A DNA stretch of 64,000 nucleotides. Origin: Sipunculus nudus. Taxonomy: Eukaryota > Annelida > Sipuncula > Golfingiida > Sipunculidae. Under the pieces are notes generated by a model. It saw nothing but the letters and a program-made list of their open reading frames with translations. It did not search any database and had not been told where the DNA came from. The translations under genes were made by a program, and so were the position numbers. The first letter of the stretch is position 1. Each line of letters starts with the position of its first letter. The stretch spans positions 34,872,901 to 34,936,900 of the forward strand of contig CM049317.1 in the NCBI GenBank assembly GCA_026874595.1. Direction: 5' to 3'. Positions 12,921 through 26,300 of the stretch are shown here, one piece after another.

Positions 12921-12926
12921 TTTATT
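12921..12926 (-). terminator. Candidate poly(A) signal of the second DUF4440-like gene
   Basis: TTTATT on the plus strand reads AATAAA on the minus strand, 235 bp past the stop codon at 13161. Position is plausible; no transcript evidence. Confidence 0.35.
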
Positions 12927-13160
12927 AATAGTGAGAAGACACAGCAACTGAAAAAAAATCATAATTTTAAAGAAATTTTCCCTTTGACAATTCTGCTGAA
13001 AAATAATTTAAATGGTGATCTCGGGATATTCATCTGAAGATAGTAAATATTGTTAAGACATTTGCAATCAAATATGAAAAATATCCCTCAGTTACTTGGC
13101 TATTCGACAATGAGTAAATAGGACATTAACTTTGTACATTCGGACTCCATTTCTCCTCTT

Positions 13161-15550
13161 CTACACCCCGTGGTTGTGACAGACATGTGAGATACGCCAT
13201 TGGTCGTTCATCTTCTTCAGAAACATCAGTGCCCTGTAAAACGACAGACATGTATGTATACAAAATATAAAAGACTAGAAATATGTATTCCCACGAACGT
13301 AGGCCTCCGCCATGTGGGCGGTCCTTATTGTGGGGTACTCCTCAATCCGTGTTTTTATTCACTTATCGGCCCATATTCTCAGATTCATTGGTGCAGAAGT
13401 TCCAGAACATGTTTTTACATTTACTTATTCGACCCATACTTCCATGGGCAACCTTGCATATGTGACTGTACATTAGTGAATATTCCCTGGAAGTCCCGTC
13501 TGGATCCGAATAATGATCCGGACCCACAACAGAATCTCATCTAGTCGGCCTCTTCCAGAGAAGTTCATTGGATTCCGTTCATGAAGGCGTGAGTTATGTT
13601 GGTAACAAACACACACCTTCACGAAGGAGAATGAATGTACGGGCCTGGCGAAGGTAAACTATTGTGTTTCGTGTAAATAAAATGTCTGTCTGGTCCCAGA
13701 CTCTCGCCTGGACTCAGTTGTGAGAATTTGATTAGGCCTAAAGTGTTGGACTGAAACGTTCAAATCTCCTCGGCATCTGGCAAAACACCCGCTCATACAG
13801 TAAGACACCTTTAGCATACTCTTGAGAGAAAGGACAGTAGATTAGGGTTTTCTGGGTTATATATGCAAATGCAGGGATTTAATTATTTGTGATTAGCATG
13901 TCTGTTTGGTCGTGAGCAAGTTATCTATACCCGTGTTTTTTTTTGTGAATTTAAGCGAAATTTTGCGGATATGTAGGTACAACTGAGTTATGGGTAGGCC
14001 TTAAGATTAGACACTGGCAATACTGTCCTTGCATCATATATAAAAATAAAATAATGCTTACTTTCCAGGGACGACAACTTTGCCACCAATATGGATTTTG
14101 TAGTTAGCATAGGAACAGGCGACGTCGCCATGGATCTCCGTCACCAGGTCATGATACTGTACTTTGGAAACGCCCGCCTCGAACATGGCACCGAATGCCG
14201 CCTGGACGGCCTCTATGTGATATAGAAAATAAGACATGTCAGCACCTCACATGGTGTACGTAACTCAATATAATCACAAGAAAACTGTTTGGGTTTAGAA
14301 ATCAACTTGTCAGGGAACCAAAATGACTAAATATTTAAAGAATCCAAATATTCTTTACATAGGCCAAAATACCACAAATAGAATATAGACAGGGTATTTA
14401 CAAGGTCAGAATTTAACTAAATACGGGTAGTCGACAAACGAATACGTGTATTAGCCGAAGTCAGAATGGTATGGGTGAAGTAAGGCATGGATTGAGTAAG
14501 GGGAAATAGAGGGAGATGTGTTGTAAAATTAGCATGGATGTCTGCCACGTTAACATGATTGTAGGTCGCGCCATCTGTCATCTCAACTAGAAAGCTATCC
14601 AAGATGTATACACATGCACAATTTCTTGTGGATAATCCAAACCACTGCTGAGATATGAGTGATATTTTACCCTAGGAAGATGAACAAATGGACACAAGGC
14701 AAAAATGGTTGTAGGTTTGTCCACCAAGTGTGTGAAAGCTGTAGAGCTAGGTTAGATCTATATACATGCAATGCTTAGGCGGATACATCAAACAAGTCCT
14801 GAGATATTAGCATGGATGTCTGCAGCGTAAACGTGATTGTAGGTGGCGCCACCTGTCATATAAACGAGGAACCTATCCATGATGTCTATATGTGAAAAAT
14901 TACCGGCGAATAAGTCCAACCACTGGAAGGATAGGCGTGAATTTAACCAAAGGCAGCAACAATGGTTGAAGATGGCGCCATCAATTGTGTGTATGAAATT
15001 AAGCTATCCAAGAGTTATACTCGTGAAAAATTTCAGCAAATAACAATCGCCTCCGATTGATTTGTTGGTTAAACGTACTAGGGTGCGTGTACAAACATAT
15101 ATGATAACATTGTTATAAGTTCATTACTGAAATGATAGGAGTATGAAGCCTTGGTCCCCCGGTGTGTAATTCTCAGCCTGGCACCAAGGCAAATGGTAAC
15201 ATTACCATGGCCAGAACCTGTCGCCAGACTGGGGAACATGAGAATCACGTCACTGGCGTACACGTCCCTCTTCAGGCCCTCGATGTTCTTGTTCTTCACG
15301 TGTCTGTACATGTGATCCCACAAGGTAAAGATCTTCTTCCTGTCGTCTGTTACCATGATAAATGAGTCAGTGGGTTAGTTGTCCTTATGACAAAGAAAAA
15401 ACAGAAAAAAAAACAGAAACAGAAAAACAACTGATAATGTTGTTTAGAATTTACGCCTCAAGGCGTTTTATCGAACATAAACAATTTGTGCGAAAGAGGG
15501 TCGGATGGAAAACATTATATAGCCATGAGAATGAATGATGGAAGCAATAG

Positions 15551-15615
<65 letters not shown>

Positions 15616-16461
15616 CCATGATGGTATTCCTATCATCTGAATGTTGGCTGTATATTTAAGACAAAGAAATGGAAAGAATGTATGATAAGTACTAAAACGT
15701 ACTTGGCAATAAATTGTGAACTTATACTGAAAGCATTACAAATGTGGTGGTTCAGATAGGGTGAAGGGTAGCAACATGTAGCCTATATTTTTTATCCACA
15801 GAAATCAAGCGGCTTATGTTCATTTTTCTGCACAGTAAATTTGTACCTGTTATAGCCCAACTGAACGCACACAAAGATTAGTTTTAGATTAAAGGTCATT
15901 GGGAACATCTGTAAAGTTGCATTTGGGCTTTGAACGAATCTGGAACATCTGTATACATTATATAAAAAAATTTGTTCTATGTATCGTTAACCAAAATGCG
16001 TCATACAGGAAATCCGTGCAGCTTATCTGGTATAGCACATTGTTTTAACTGAAGCGGCTCACTAGTCCTATTTATAAACAGAGAGGCAATTCATATATAG
16101 ACAGGGGCGTCAATATAGGGGGGATCGGGGGTATATATACCCCCCACTATTTGGTAAAGGGGGGATGGTCAATGTAATCATCCCCCCCACTTTTCAGAAT
16201 ATAATATTATAATATTGCAAAAGAAAAGATTAATAAATTGAATTTAAGACTTTTGATCTGTTTACTAAAAAATGTTATATCTAAACCTTGCTACGAATTC
16301 ACAAAATAACTTATTTTATAAAACATTATAATCATTTGAACTATGATTAAGTATATATATGTATATATAATTATATGTATATATAGTTAAATATGCCACT
16401 CAGAGACACTGTAAAAGGTATATATATATGTGTGTATATATATGAGTGTATATATATATGC

Positions 16462-16536
<75 letters not shown>

Positions 16537-16598
16537 AAGTCATCCCCCCCACCTTGGAAGATAAATTGACGCCACTGTATATAGAACTTACCAGTCAT
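13161..16598 (-). CDS. SnoaL-like/DUF4440 (NTF2-fold) protein, gene B; join of complement(16592..16598), (15206..15346), (14062..14212), (13161..13233)
   Basis: Predicted 123-residue paralogue of the protein at 454-3622. The last three exons align exon by exon with it: exon 3 is 151 nt in both, and the intron phases are the same (1, 1, 2). Shared blocks are NxEGLKR-xVYAxD, EAVQ, MFxAGV, HGDVAC, YKI and ISHxCxNxGV at the C-terminus. Stop TAG is at 13161-13163. The 7-nt first exon (ATGACTG) is the least certain part. It is chosen because it ends in a perfect GTAAGT donor, its phase fits (making GAC), and it yields MTDD, parallel to MSDS in the paralogue. A hAT-like element sits directly behind that donor. 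Intron 3 carries a dispersed repeat and intron 2 a 279-bp satellite. Ligand or reaction unknown. Confidence 0.78.
13270..13565 (+). repeat. Dispersed repeat, copy 1 of 2 (about 300 bp)
   Basis: Homologous with 28260-28570. Both contain TAGGCCTC/CAGGCCTC, GTGGGCGGTCCTT-like, CCCATATTCT, TTCATTGGTGCA, CCTGGAAGTCC and GATCCGGACCCACA in the same order. The frame over it (13200-13544) has no counterpart frame in the other copy, so it is not a gene. Unclassified interspersed element. Confidence 0.75.
14417..15060 (-). mobile_element. Helitron-like element carrying the 279-bp satellite, minus orientation
   Basis: On the minus strand this is a decayed copy of the element at 56820-57692. It has the AGGTGGCGCCACCT motif (about 14842-14855), repeat units spaced about 282 bp apart (GCATGGATGTCTGC at about 14532 and 14814 on the plus strand), and the same 3' tail with a GTCGACTACCCGTAT block ending in TTAG where the others have CTAG. 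It lies in intron 2 of the second DUF4440-like gene. Confidence 0.65.
15556..15612. repeat. (TA)n microsatellite
   Basis: Uninterrupted TA run in intron 1 of the second DUF4440-like gene. Confidence 0.9.
16102..16577. mobile_element. Short non-autonomous hAT-like element next to a splice donor, with 8-bp TSD
   Basis: The left end begins CAGGGGCGTCAAT. The right end, reverse complemented, begins CAGTGGCGTCAAT, and both continue into G-rich sequence. Direct repeats TATATAGA lie at 16094-16101 and 16578-16585, giving the 8-bp duplication expected for hAT. The interior is mostly (TA)n/(TATG)n (about 16352-16534), probably expanded after insertion. The right target duplication ends one base from the GTAAGT donor (minus strand 16591-16586) of the proposed first exon of gene B. 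Confidence 0.85.
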
Positions 16599-17185
16599 GG
16601 CGATGCGAGTTTGTTTTGTTCGTTAGTGATGTATGTTGTTCACATACACGTGCCTTGTTCGCACTCCATCTTCTCATGCTCTTATCGGTGTTGCATTACC
16701 AGGGTACGGCCTCGCTCTTCGGGTTTTAATGCTCGCTCTCGAACTAATTATGGGATCTGGAACAATGAAGGTTTCATTATTATCATTTTGTTGACTGCTC
16801 CACCTGGTGCGTGAATTAGGAGTATATCACACACCAACACACTGTCATGTTTAACATACTAGCGGCCAATTAATTAATCCGACATGCAACATCCAGTCTG
16901 TACCAAAAATGATAGTCCTCTTGAACGGTTACTTTTTTGTGGAGAGAGTTTATGGGGTCTTTATAGACCCGAATCTTACAAGTAGAAGCCGGAAGAACAC
17001 TCTAGGATGACCGCACCCTCATCCGTAAACTGTAGAAGGATGCACTCAACTGAGCGTAAAGAGAAGCATTAATCTCACCCCTGTCAGCGAAGGCACAGAC
17101 TAGAATACTCTTATAAAAAAATAGGTCGAATTTTGATCCCACTTTGTTCCGCACCATCGTCGATGAAGCCGCAAGTGAGACCTAG

Positions 17186-17263
<78 letters not shown>

Positions 17264-17534
17264 TCTTACCTTTATGTCTGGGTAAACATTGTGACAAAAC
17301 CATGCGATAATTCTTTTAAGCTCAATGCTACAAAAACGCAAAGAAATTTCCATGTTTTATTGATATTTCCTTGCCCACGTTTCTCCCTGTAGCCGGCCCC
17401 ATCGATAAATGCTAAATAATTGATTTTTTTAATATTATTATCTAAAAATTGACCTTCATCTAAAGTTAACAAGCAGTAGTTATTTTCCTTGGGTTATTTA
17501 TACTGAAAAATAATTATGGTTCTCGACGTGCAAA
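16599..17534. other. Upstream flank of gene B; no confident gene
   Basis: Contains a (TA)n run (17187-17259) and, on the minus strand at 17272-17472, a 66-codon open frame that I could not assign. Otherwise nothing recognisable. Promoter elements of gene B may lie just above 16598 but none is distinctive. Confidence 0.4.
17187..17259. repeat. (TA)n microsatellite
   Basis: About 36 uninterrupted TA units. Confidence 0.9.
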
Positions 17535-18601
17535 CAGTGGAGGATCCGGAAATTCGAAAATGGGGGGGTGGGGGGGGGGGGGGGTTGGCCCTTATATTGA
17601 ATTGGCGCCATATGGGTATTACGAAAATTAGGTTCTTAAATCTTTGTTTTGTAAATTATATATATATATATATATGTATATATATACATGTATGTGTGTT
17701 TGTGTGATTTATTGCGTTATCTATTTCACTTTAAGGAATATACTAAAAAATCTAAAGCCATAGTTTTAGTAAAGTTAATTATATTTACATAGGGAAGGTA
17801 CGGGAGGGTTTGTAATACGGGAAAAAATATAAATATGCAATGTAAGAGGATATTTTGAGGAACCTTTAACAAGAGATTATGAGGATTTCTGTTCCTCGAC
17901 TACTACTCTCTGACATGTTTTTTGCATAATTAATTAAAAATTTAGGGGGTAAGGGTTAACGTGTCGCCGGCTTTAATATTTCAATTTCCACAAAAAAAAG
18001 GGTATCAGCTGGAAAGTCCATCTTCAATAGTTCGTAACATGTTGATGTATATCGTGAGATGCGCGTCTACATTTTTGACAAAATGTCATCTTTTAAATGT
18101 AGTACTCGTGGTAAAATAATTATTATGTTTAAGTACTATGTCAAACTTTGCAGTTTAACGGTCTAGGCAGCGCACATGACTCGGACAACAGAGCACAGAG
18201 CGTGAGACGAGATTTTTCACGGCCGATCCCACTCGAAGCAGCTAGAGCTCTGTAAGTTGATGGGAAGGCTGTCCCTCACAGGCGTATGCGATGGAGTGGG
18301 GGGGGGGGATTCCTTTATGTTAAGACCGAGCAGAGTGCGATATTGAAAATATCCCTTTCTCAGTATATTAGTATATATCTGGATGCTATCTCAACTAAGT
18401 AAATCATTAATATCCTCCACTTATGAACTGGAAAGTAATAAACATAATAATCTAATTGCTAGGGGATGAAATCTGAAAGAAATATCTAATTATAAATAGG
18501 AAAATAACTCGATAAAATGGGAGATGTTACCCCTGAAGTGGGGGGGGGGGGGGGTGTTACAGCTGGAGGGAGGCGGTCGCCCCCCTCTGGATCCGCCACT
18601 G
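17535..18601. mobile_element. Probable hAT-like element with CAGTGGCGGATCC-type ends
   Basis: The left end CAGTGGAGGATCCGG and the reverse complement of the right end (CAGTGGCGGATCCAG) form an imperfect inverted pair of a type common on hAT elements. Poly-G runs follow the left end (about 17562-17584) and precede the right end (18541-18554). The flanks share only GCAAA, so a clean 8-bp duplication is not visible. No transposase frame. Confidence 0.6.
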
Positions 18602-18828
18602 GCAAACATCAGTCTTATTTCCTTAATCTATGGCAGTATTAAGCATGTTTATGGTGATTTTAAGGGTGTCTGTATAATAGCTTAATCTTCATCCCCCCCC
18701 CCCCCCGGTATTCAGAAAAATAGTGCGTGTCGTCATGAGCATCTCAGTATCATAAAACACAGACTTCAGACTTCCTATTTTCATTTTAGTAGACTCTGCC
18801 AAATTGTAGAAGCAGGTGAAAAAATGTG

Positions 18829-18870
<42 letters not shown>

Positions 18871-20113
18871 AATCTAACAGAAGGATATCACCTTTGTACG
18901 TTGGGGTTTTATTTTTATCGATGGCGGCGTTGTCAAGTACTGATACGATGTTCAAAGAAGTCAGCTGTACGTAACACAGCGAAGCCTAACATAAGATTGT
19001 AAATATAAAGCTAAAGTTCATTCACTCACACCGTGATAAGTGATATCTTATCAGGGGGACACAAGTGACTTAGGGAGTTCCTATCAGATAGTGGTTTATA
19101 CTGTTTCCGTGTATTGAAGCAGTACACTGAATGTAATTTATCATGACACCAAAATGTAAGCAATACTACAATGGTGAAAGTATATTAAAGGATATTGCAT
19201 TATAAGGTCATTAGAAAAGAGAAAGTTTCAGACTTCCACAGGAGGCACGTGTAAGGGAGTTTTTACACAGTCGGTTGCTTTCCTATTGGTATAATATTTA
19301 CTCCCAATATTTATCAATCAACTATTTTAAACTATGCATATTATCACTTGGCAAAGGTGGTTATGTGAACTACCAGCATGTAAAACCGGGAAGCTCTTTA
19401 ATCACTGATGTCTGCGTGTCATAGGGTATAACCACTTTGTATTCCTCTGTTTTAATTTTGACACAAAAGACTGATAAGCATCACAAAATACTGAAAACGC
19501 CCATGAGGAAGGTTCGCGGAATAATGTAATTTTTTTTTCTCGGATGTTCCTTACTCGCAAACCATAGCTTCATTTGGATCATCATACACTGAACAAACAA
19601 GAACAATATAAATGGATTATACAAAACAATTTAATAACTCTGAAACCTCTTCAAGCATATTTGATATTGAAGAAAATAAGTGTACAATTATCGGAAAGAC
19701 TTATAGTCCAGAACGGTTTACATGTGGATTTTTGTTTAATCTAACGTTTATGGAAAAAAAGTAAACACTGGGATGAAAGTTGTCCGGATGATGTAAATTT
19801 CTTGAAGCAAATTCTGCAAATACAAAATATTTATTTCATGGCTATTAACTGATTCTCTCTTTCACATACACACATACACATACATACAAGTTGGATACAC
19901 AAATCTCCACGTTTTCTTTTTGGGACAAACCAAGCTGACACTCTTGGCATACATGCGTGTCATATTGTAGATACAATAATCATGTTTTAGTTCACGTGCA
20001 AGACTGATTTTATACAAACAGTAGTGTGAATATCCAGGTGAGAACGGACGAGAAATATGTGCATGTGTACATGTACAGGAGTATCCTCTATAGGTCTAAT
20101 TATTGTGTGTACG

Positions 20114-20115
<2 letters not shown>
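18602..20115. other. Intergenic DNA between gene B and MDH1B
   Basis: Contains a poly-C run (about 18694-18707) and a (GA)n run (18831-18868). I see no exon, RNA gene or element ends. Confidence 0.4.
18831..18868. repeat. (GA)n microsatellite
   Basis: Uninterrupted GA run. Confidence 0.9.

Positions 20116-20154
<39 letters not shown>
20116..20154. repeat. (TA)n microsatellite
   Basis: Uninterrupted TA run about 240 bp beyond the putative MDH1B poly(A) signal. Confidence 0.9.
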
Positions 20155-20158
<4 letters not shown>

Positions 20159-20396
20159 TGCACTGCTGCATGATAACCTTTTCAGATAACCATGTTTATC
20201 AACTTATCTGTTCACTCTATGATGTGTGTGAATTTACATGCATGTGTGTGGGTGTGTAAACTGTATTCCCTTTATATTCATGATAATTGTAGATGTGTTA
20301 GCCAGTCACTCCATGGCATCATATTTAATTGTATCTGTGAGACAGTTTCAGTTAATCAGGCTTTCCCGATTTTTGTGTATGTTTTTTTTGAGCACT

Positions 20397-20402
20397 TTTA
20401 TT
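20397..20402 (-). terminator. Candidate MDH1B poly(A) signal
   Basis: Plus-strand TTTATT gives AATAAA on the minus strand, 159 bp beyond the stop codon at 20561, and is the first such hexamer after the stop. Plausible 3' end; unproven. Confidence 0.4.
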
Positions 20403-20560
20403 TTTACATATGTGATTTAGGGATTTTCTTGTGTGTTGGCTTTCTAACCCCATTGCAGTCCTGTTACATACATGAACAAAGTGTGTGTATGTATCTGTAA
20501 GTTAATAACTTATACATGTACATGAATCATGTGAGTGACGTCTATATGTTGATAGATCAG

Positions 20561-23206
20561 CTACTCTGGGGGAACATCTTTAGACATCTCTGTTGCAGCC
20601 TGTTCTTCCCCTGCCCTGTCTTCCTCGATCTTCTCCAGCACTGGTTTATCCTCATCTTCCTCATCACTGGTTGCTGCTGCTGGTGCTGTCTCCTCCCCAT
20701 CACCTGAGTCTGGGTGACAACACAAAAAAATCACAAGGATTATATTGAGTTATCATTCAGTCTTTCTTTGTACAATACACAAGATAGCTACATCACTACA
20801 TTAAATTCAACATTCCAAAGAATCACTAAAATATTCTTTGAGCCATAACTCTCAAAGATGTGCCTAAAACTCACAATGATATTTAAGAAATTATATAATT
20901 GAAAGTGTTAATTATATTATAGTGAAGAATATATAACTATTACAATATGTGATCAGTGATAAACAGTCTTTAGATAACATAAACTATAAAGAAAATATTC
21001 TGAATGTCAATTCACATATATGGACTTTTTATTATCACAGTTAAAACAAGCATCACTGCAAAGGATTAGAATTACAACTGATATTGTATTTACTGATATA
21101 CTGTGGTTGCCTTTATATTTGCGAGGGTTTTAATTTTGCAATATTAGAGAAAGTGAAATAATCGCAAATCTGAAACCCTCGGGAATAACGTGCCCAAACA
21201 ACTAAGATGACCTCTGAAAACATCCTCATCAGCAATCTAATTTGTGCCTGGTTTCGGAACTGGCCCATGCATTTCACGTACACCCACAGACTGTGATACA
21301 TATCGACTATGATAATAAGTCCTCATTTAATGACTAAACAAGAAATTAGTAAGGTATTGTAGGATATTTTTCCACAATTTAAATCAATACAGATCCTGCA
21401 ATACTTAGATTTTACAGGTTTTGATGCAATCGCGAAAATGAAACCCTCGCGAAACGTTCAAAATGAAGAAATAGTGAAATTTCAGCATGTGAAATAAAGC
21501 CAACCACAGTATGTCAGAATATTTTGAATGACTTTGAGGAGTCATATTTCCAAGTAAGGATATGTTTTTGTACTTACAGAGTAAAAATTTAAGTTCCAAT
21601 GCTTTAACAGCCAATGAGGACTGACTGAACAGTTTGTGTTATGACTGTGTATTAAGACAAAAACTACTTGAAAATGGTTCAAATATCTAACTTTCAACAG
21701 GTTTTTTGCAATCTTTAATTAATCAAATCATTGGCAAAACAAATGTGTTAGAATTCAAAATCATTGCAAAATTAAAAACAGTACGTACATGCCGGTATTA
21801 ACTAACAACAATAATTGCAGTATTTTGGTAACTTCTACAATCTGACCATAGGGATCTTGTCATGAGCATATGGTAGTTAACATTTGATTTAGCACAGTGG
21901 AAACAATAATGGACATGAGCATGCAGGATTGCTGATGAATTCAAATGAAAGATTGAATTCATGGTGACTGTGCTAACTTAAGAAAATAAACAAAATTAAG
22001 TGCACCTGTAGAACATATATATTTTTCCTAAGGAAAACATTAACTGAAGGACCTGTACCACTAGGCAAGGCATGCTGTTGGAATGGTGAACTCTAGAAAG
22101 ATGTATGAAATTTTTTGTTTGTTTTTTTTACTGGTGCCATATACATAGGGATACATGCACTGTTGTACAGTTATAACAACTACTGGAAGACTATCACATT
22201 TACATATATTGAACAAATTGAGTTATCAATACTAGAGTCCTATTGGGTTATTGTTATTAATGTATTCCATCAATTTCCCATTTTATATAGATCTTATTAT
22301 AAATGTAAGTAATAAAAACATGTTATAACCATATCAGCCCTGGAACCAATAAAAGATTTAAGAGATAAATCACTAACACTCCAAATAAAAATAACAAACA
22401 GGTAAAACCATGACACTAGATTAAAGAGGTCACTGCTTCCTCTGCTTATATTGAACACTGCTGTTAAAAGAACATAAATATGACTTGACATTTATGACAG
22501 ACACAGGCTTGCCGGTTTTCAGAAGTATCAATTGTTCCCAATGGAACTGTTTGCTAGTGTAGGGGTGGTCCTATACATTCATGTAAAAAGCTACACATTC
22601 ACATTTTCCTTAGCAATGCAAAAGTTATCAAATTCTGCAAATTCATCTCACCCAGCAGTAAAAGTAATAGGCCACATTTGTTTTCCACTGTTGATTAATA
22701 ATGTTAGAGCAATGTTCCTTACATTCTATCCACCTCAACAAAGCATTGTCCCAGCTAAAATCATTGTTGATATTTTGGAGGGATATACCAGTGTCATAAA
22801 TGAGCAGAGTCAGCAGATTTCCTGTAACAGGTCAACTAAACACAGACTACACAGCATACCTGTAGGCTTCACTTAAAACCTTATTCTAACAGAAAGAAAT
22901 AACATGAACAAGTCAAGTGAACAGAACAGATGAACAGTGAACTGAGATACAGTAAACCATGTCTAATCAGAACATTAAGGTCAATTACAACAGTCAAAAC
23001 ATGACTAATCAGATGAACAGAATTATGGTTTTTTAAATAAATGAAATAAGATGAACCATGCAAAAATATATTTAAAGTGTGAGCAAATGTACAAAGCTGT
23101 TCATAATAGTAAAGTAACCTTTACTAAGAGTAAAGAAATAGAGTTCAAGTGAATAAAACTGATATAATTATACATGTAATATATAAACACACACATACAT
23201 ACATAT

Positions 23207-23239
<33 letters not shown>

Positions 23240-23256
23240 CACACACATATATATAC

Positions 23257-23316
<60 letters not shown>

Positions 23317-26300
23317 TTATAAACATGTATATGCATACATACAATGTGATAGTCATACATACATATCAGTGAGTACAACTGGCAAATGTCTAAGAAACTT
23401 ATAGAGAATAACTATTTAGAGAGAAGTGTCGTGTTGAGAGGATGGTGTAACATTCAGAAAACAATTCCAACAAAGAAAATATACATAATTTAACATAAAT
23501 GAAAAGGACATGTTTATAAGAAGCATAAGAGCATACTATATGGATGGGATAATCATGAAATGTATTTATTATTTTACCTTGGGACTTCTCCCCTTCCTTG
23601 TCACCAGGAGTGGGGGCACTGGGGGCCTCCTCTACTGTCTCTGTCTGTGTCTCAGGGGGCGGGGTGGGAGGAGGCACGTAGGGTGGTGGGTAAATCACCT
23701 CTATCTCAGACACCAGCTCCTGTATGATATTACAGCAGGGGTTGAATATAGGCCTATGATAAGGGACTTCAAGATGTGCTTTCACATAATAACAATAAGT
23801 ATAGTGCTCAAAGTGTGTAATGACATGAGTATAGTATGGTCATTTTATTGACAATACTTGTTTGTCACAGATAGTCCTTGTGATAGGCTGTTGATTGATT
23901 ATAATCGATGATCAGTCTTGTTGATGCAATCAATCCCATAATCAATATATCAGTGACATAATCAATTGCGAATTTTTGCAAGTAACCAGGAAGGCTTTCT
24001 GATGAGGAAATGTGTGCTTTTACAAACATTATGCAGGCAAACTAAGAGGAAAGTCTGCATTCACTAAACTTGAGTAAAAAAATTAAATTCCTAAGTTACT
24101 ATATAGACAGGAAGGCTTCAGAATCAAGACATTTTTAGCTTGAACATAGGCGTACATATCAGTTTAGATGGCGGTCTATATATGGTCCGAAAGTTCATAC
24201 TTCTTAAAACAACCAATTATTACCAATTATTGGATGGTAGAGGTCAACCAAGTTTTACTGATGATTGATAATGAAACTACAACTGATTACCAACACTAGC
24301 TGGTACATGTAATACTTCTTTTGGTTTGTTAATTCAGATAAAATATTTCTCTATGTAAACTGACCCCTCAACAAATCACACACTGGAACACTTGAGTTGT
24401 CAGCAGAGTAAAGTTATACATAAAAATATAATCATCATGTATCCTGTTTAAAACTCAATCAAATCAGAGTTTGCAGGTTTAACCCAACACCTGGGGATGG
24501 GTAAAATAGGTTTGACCCAGGATTCCTGGGTTTTACCCCAAATTCCTATATTGACTGGTGTGATGTGCTCTGCACAGCCAATATTGAGTTAAAGTATAAG
24601 TGGTAAATGGCTTTTTAAGACAGGGGTTATGTAGTCAGAGCCTTTTGGCTTGCTACCAATATTCTCTTAATTTGTGCTGACCAGTCAGAGCCTACAAATA
24701 AGCATGGGTCCTGCTTAATAAAAGCAAATAAACATGAGAAAAAGCCTGGGTAATGAACTTGGCAAAACCCTAGGTACAACAAAGGTAAAACCTGGGTAAA
24801 ATACTATTAACCTAGGTTTTACCCAATGGGTAAGGTTATAAGATAGGCTGAACCATGTCAAATGCGAACCATGAGTCAAATCTTCCTTGCCATGTGTGGT
24901 ATTTTTTTTTCACTGTTCAGTGTACCTTAATGATGGTCTGTAGCTTGGTCTTGTCATCATCTGAGACCTGGAGGTCCTTCACAATGTTCCAGTTTCCTGA
25001 TTCAGTAAGTCTGGCTGGGAAGGAGGATACCAAGCCCTCTGGTACATCATAATCACCTGAAAGGAAATAACAAGAACCACCACATTATAAAAAGAACAGT
25101 TTATTAATTAAACCACATAAAAAGTACAGTCAAGAAGTCATACCACATTATAAAAAGTACAGCCAAGAAATTATACCACATTATAAAAAGTACAGCCAAG
25201 ATATTAGCCAGGGCCTCTACAGAAAAAATTATATACAGACCAATATAATGATTAAATAATCACATTAGAAATAACAAATAATAAGATTTATGGTTTACCT
25301 TTATGGGAACAATTAAGGCTAATCCAAGTGAAATCACAAAACAATTACCATTTACGCGATCTTCTCATTTTTTTTTTTTAAAGGGACTGCATACACATGA
25401 TGGTTTAAGAGTTACTTTTACAACAACTGACCCTGGAGAAATTTTGCACTGTAGAATGAAGTGTTACACTAAGTGCTTTCAAGCTTAACCCTAATTTCTA
25501 TGCATTTAGATCAGTGAATTGGATTTTGCAGGTCATTTTTACATTTGACATGAGATATTACCTATGTAAAGTAAAATTTTGATATAAATGTTACAATTTG
25601 TATTTTTCTACTGATGTTGTTCAAAGTTAAATATAGATGCAGTACCAGTTTAAACTGGCAAGTCAAAAGCTGACAATGAAATTGGTCTTTGACTTACATG
25701 TTGACTTTATAGAAAAACATCAACAACAGGGCATCAATAATGCCACATATGGATCCACATATCCAGGAAAATATTTAGAATAATATTTTGAAGTAAGACC
25801 TCGACACTCAAGCAGTAGTATTTAATTTGAAACTTTTGCTACATGTAGCATTTCCAAATGCTTGTTTGCAAAACGCTTAAAGATTTCATTTATCTCATGG
25901 AGATTAACTGTTTCACAGACATATGTTTACTATCCTGTTAATACTGATGACCTTGACTTTGAATGGTATGTCACTGTGTGAACAAAAATGCAGGAAATCC
26001 ACTCACCATTAGATTTTACGGTCAGGGAGAAGAACTGGTCAGCAGGAGCCCCGTTCCACCAGTGGCTGAGCAGGGTGTTACAAGCAGCAGCCTGTGACAT
26101 GGCCGTGCTGTGCCTCATCTCAGTCTCCAGCAGAGCCTTACGCTGTGACAGCAGATCTACAAACTCTGTCTGCACCCACTTATCATCATGAATCATCTCC
26201 GTCGCTGACACAGAATACGATGGCGGTCCCCATATGGCTCCATCATAACGGTGAACTCTAGTCTTGCTAATGTCTGTATATGTGGTACCATTGACATTTC

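Larger units (their letters stand above)
15347..16591. other. Intron 1 of gene B
   Basis: Contains a (TA)n run (15556-15612) and the hAT-like element 16102-16577. Nothing coding seen in the rest. Confidence 0.5.
20710..23577. other. MDH1B intron 6: MITE and complex (TA)n
   Basis: Contains the TA-flanked MITE at 21101-21509 and a (TA)n-rich tract at 23199-23316. The 114-codon plus-strand frame at 22532-22876 has no recognisable domain and lies antisense in the intron; I regard it as chance. Confidence 0.5.

Noticed and set aside
16371-16814. Frames with long Tyr-Ile runs on both strands
   Set aside because: Translation of (TA)n inside a hAT-like element. Only the ATGACTG at 16592-16598 was kept, as a first exon, because of its donor and phase.
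22532-22876. 114-codon plus-strand frame in MDH1B intron 6
   Set aside because: No recognisable domain, no splice partners and antisense to the gene; taken as chance.
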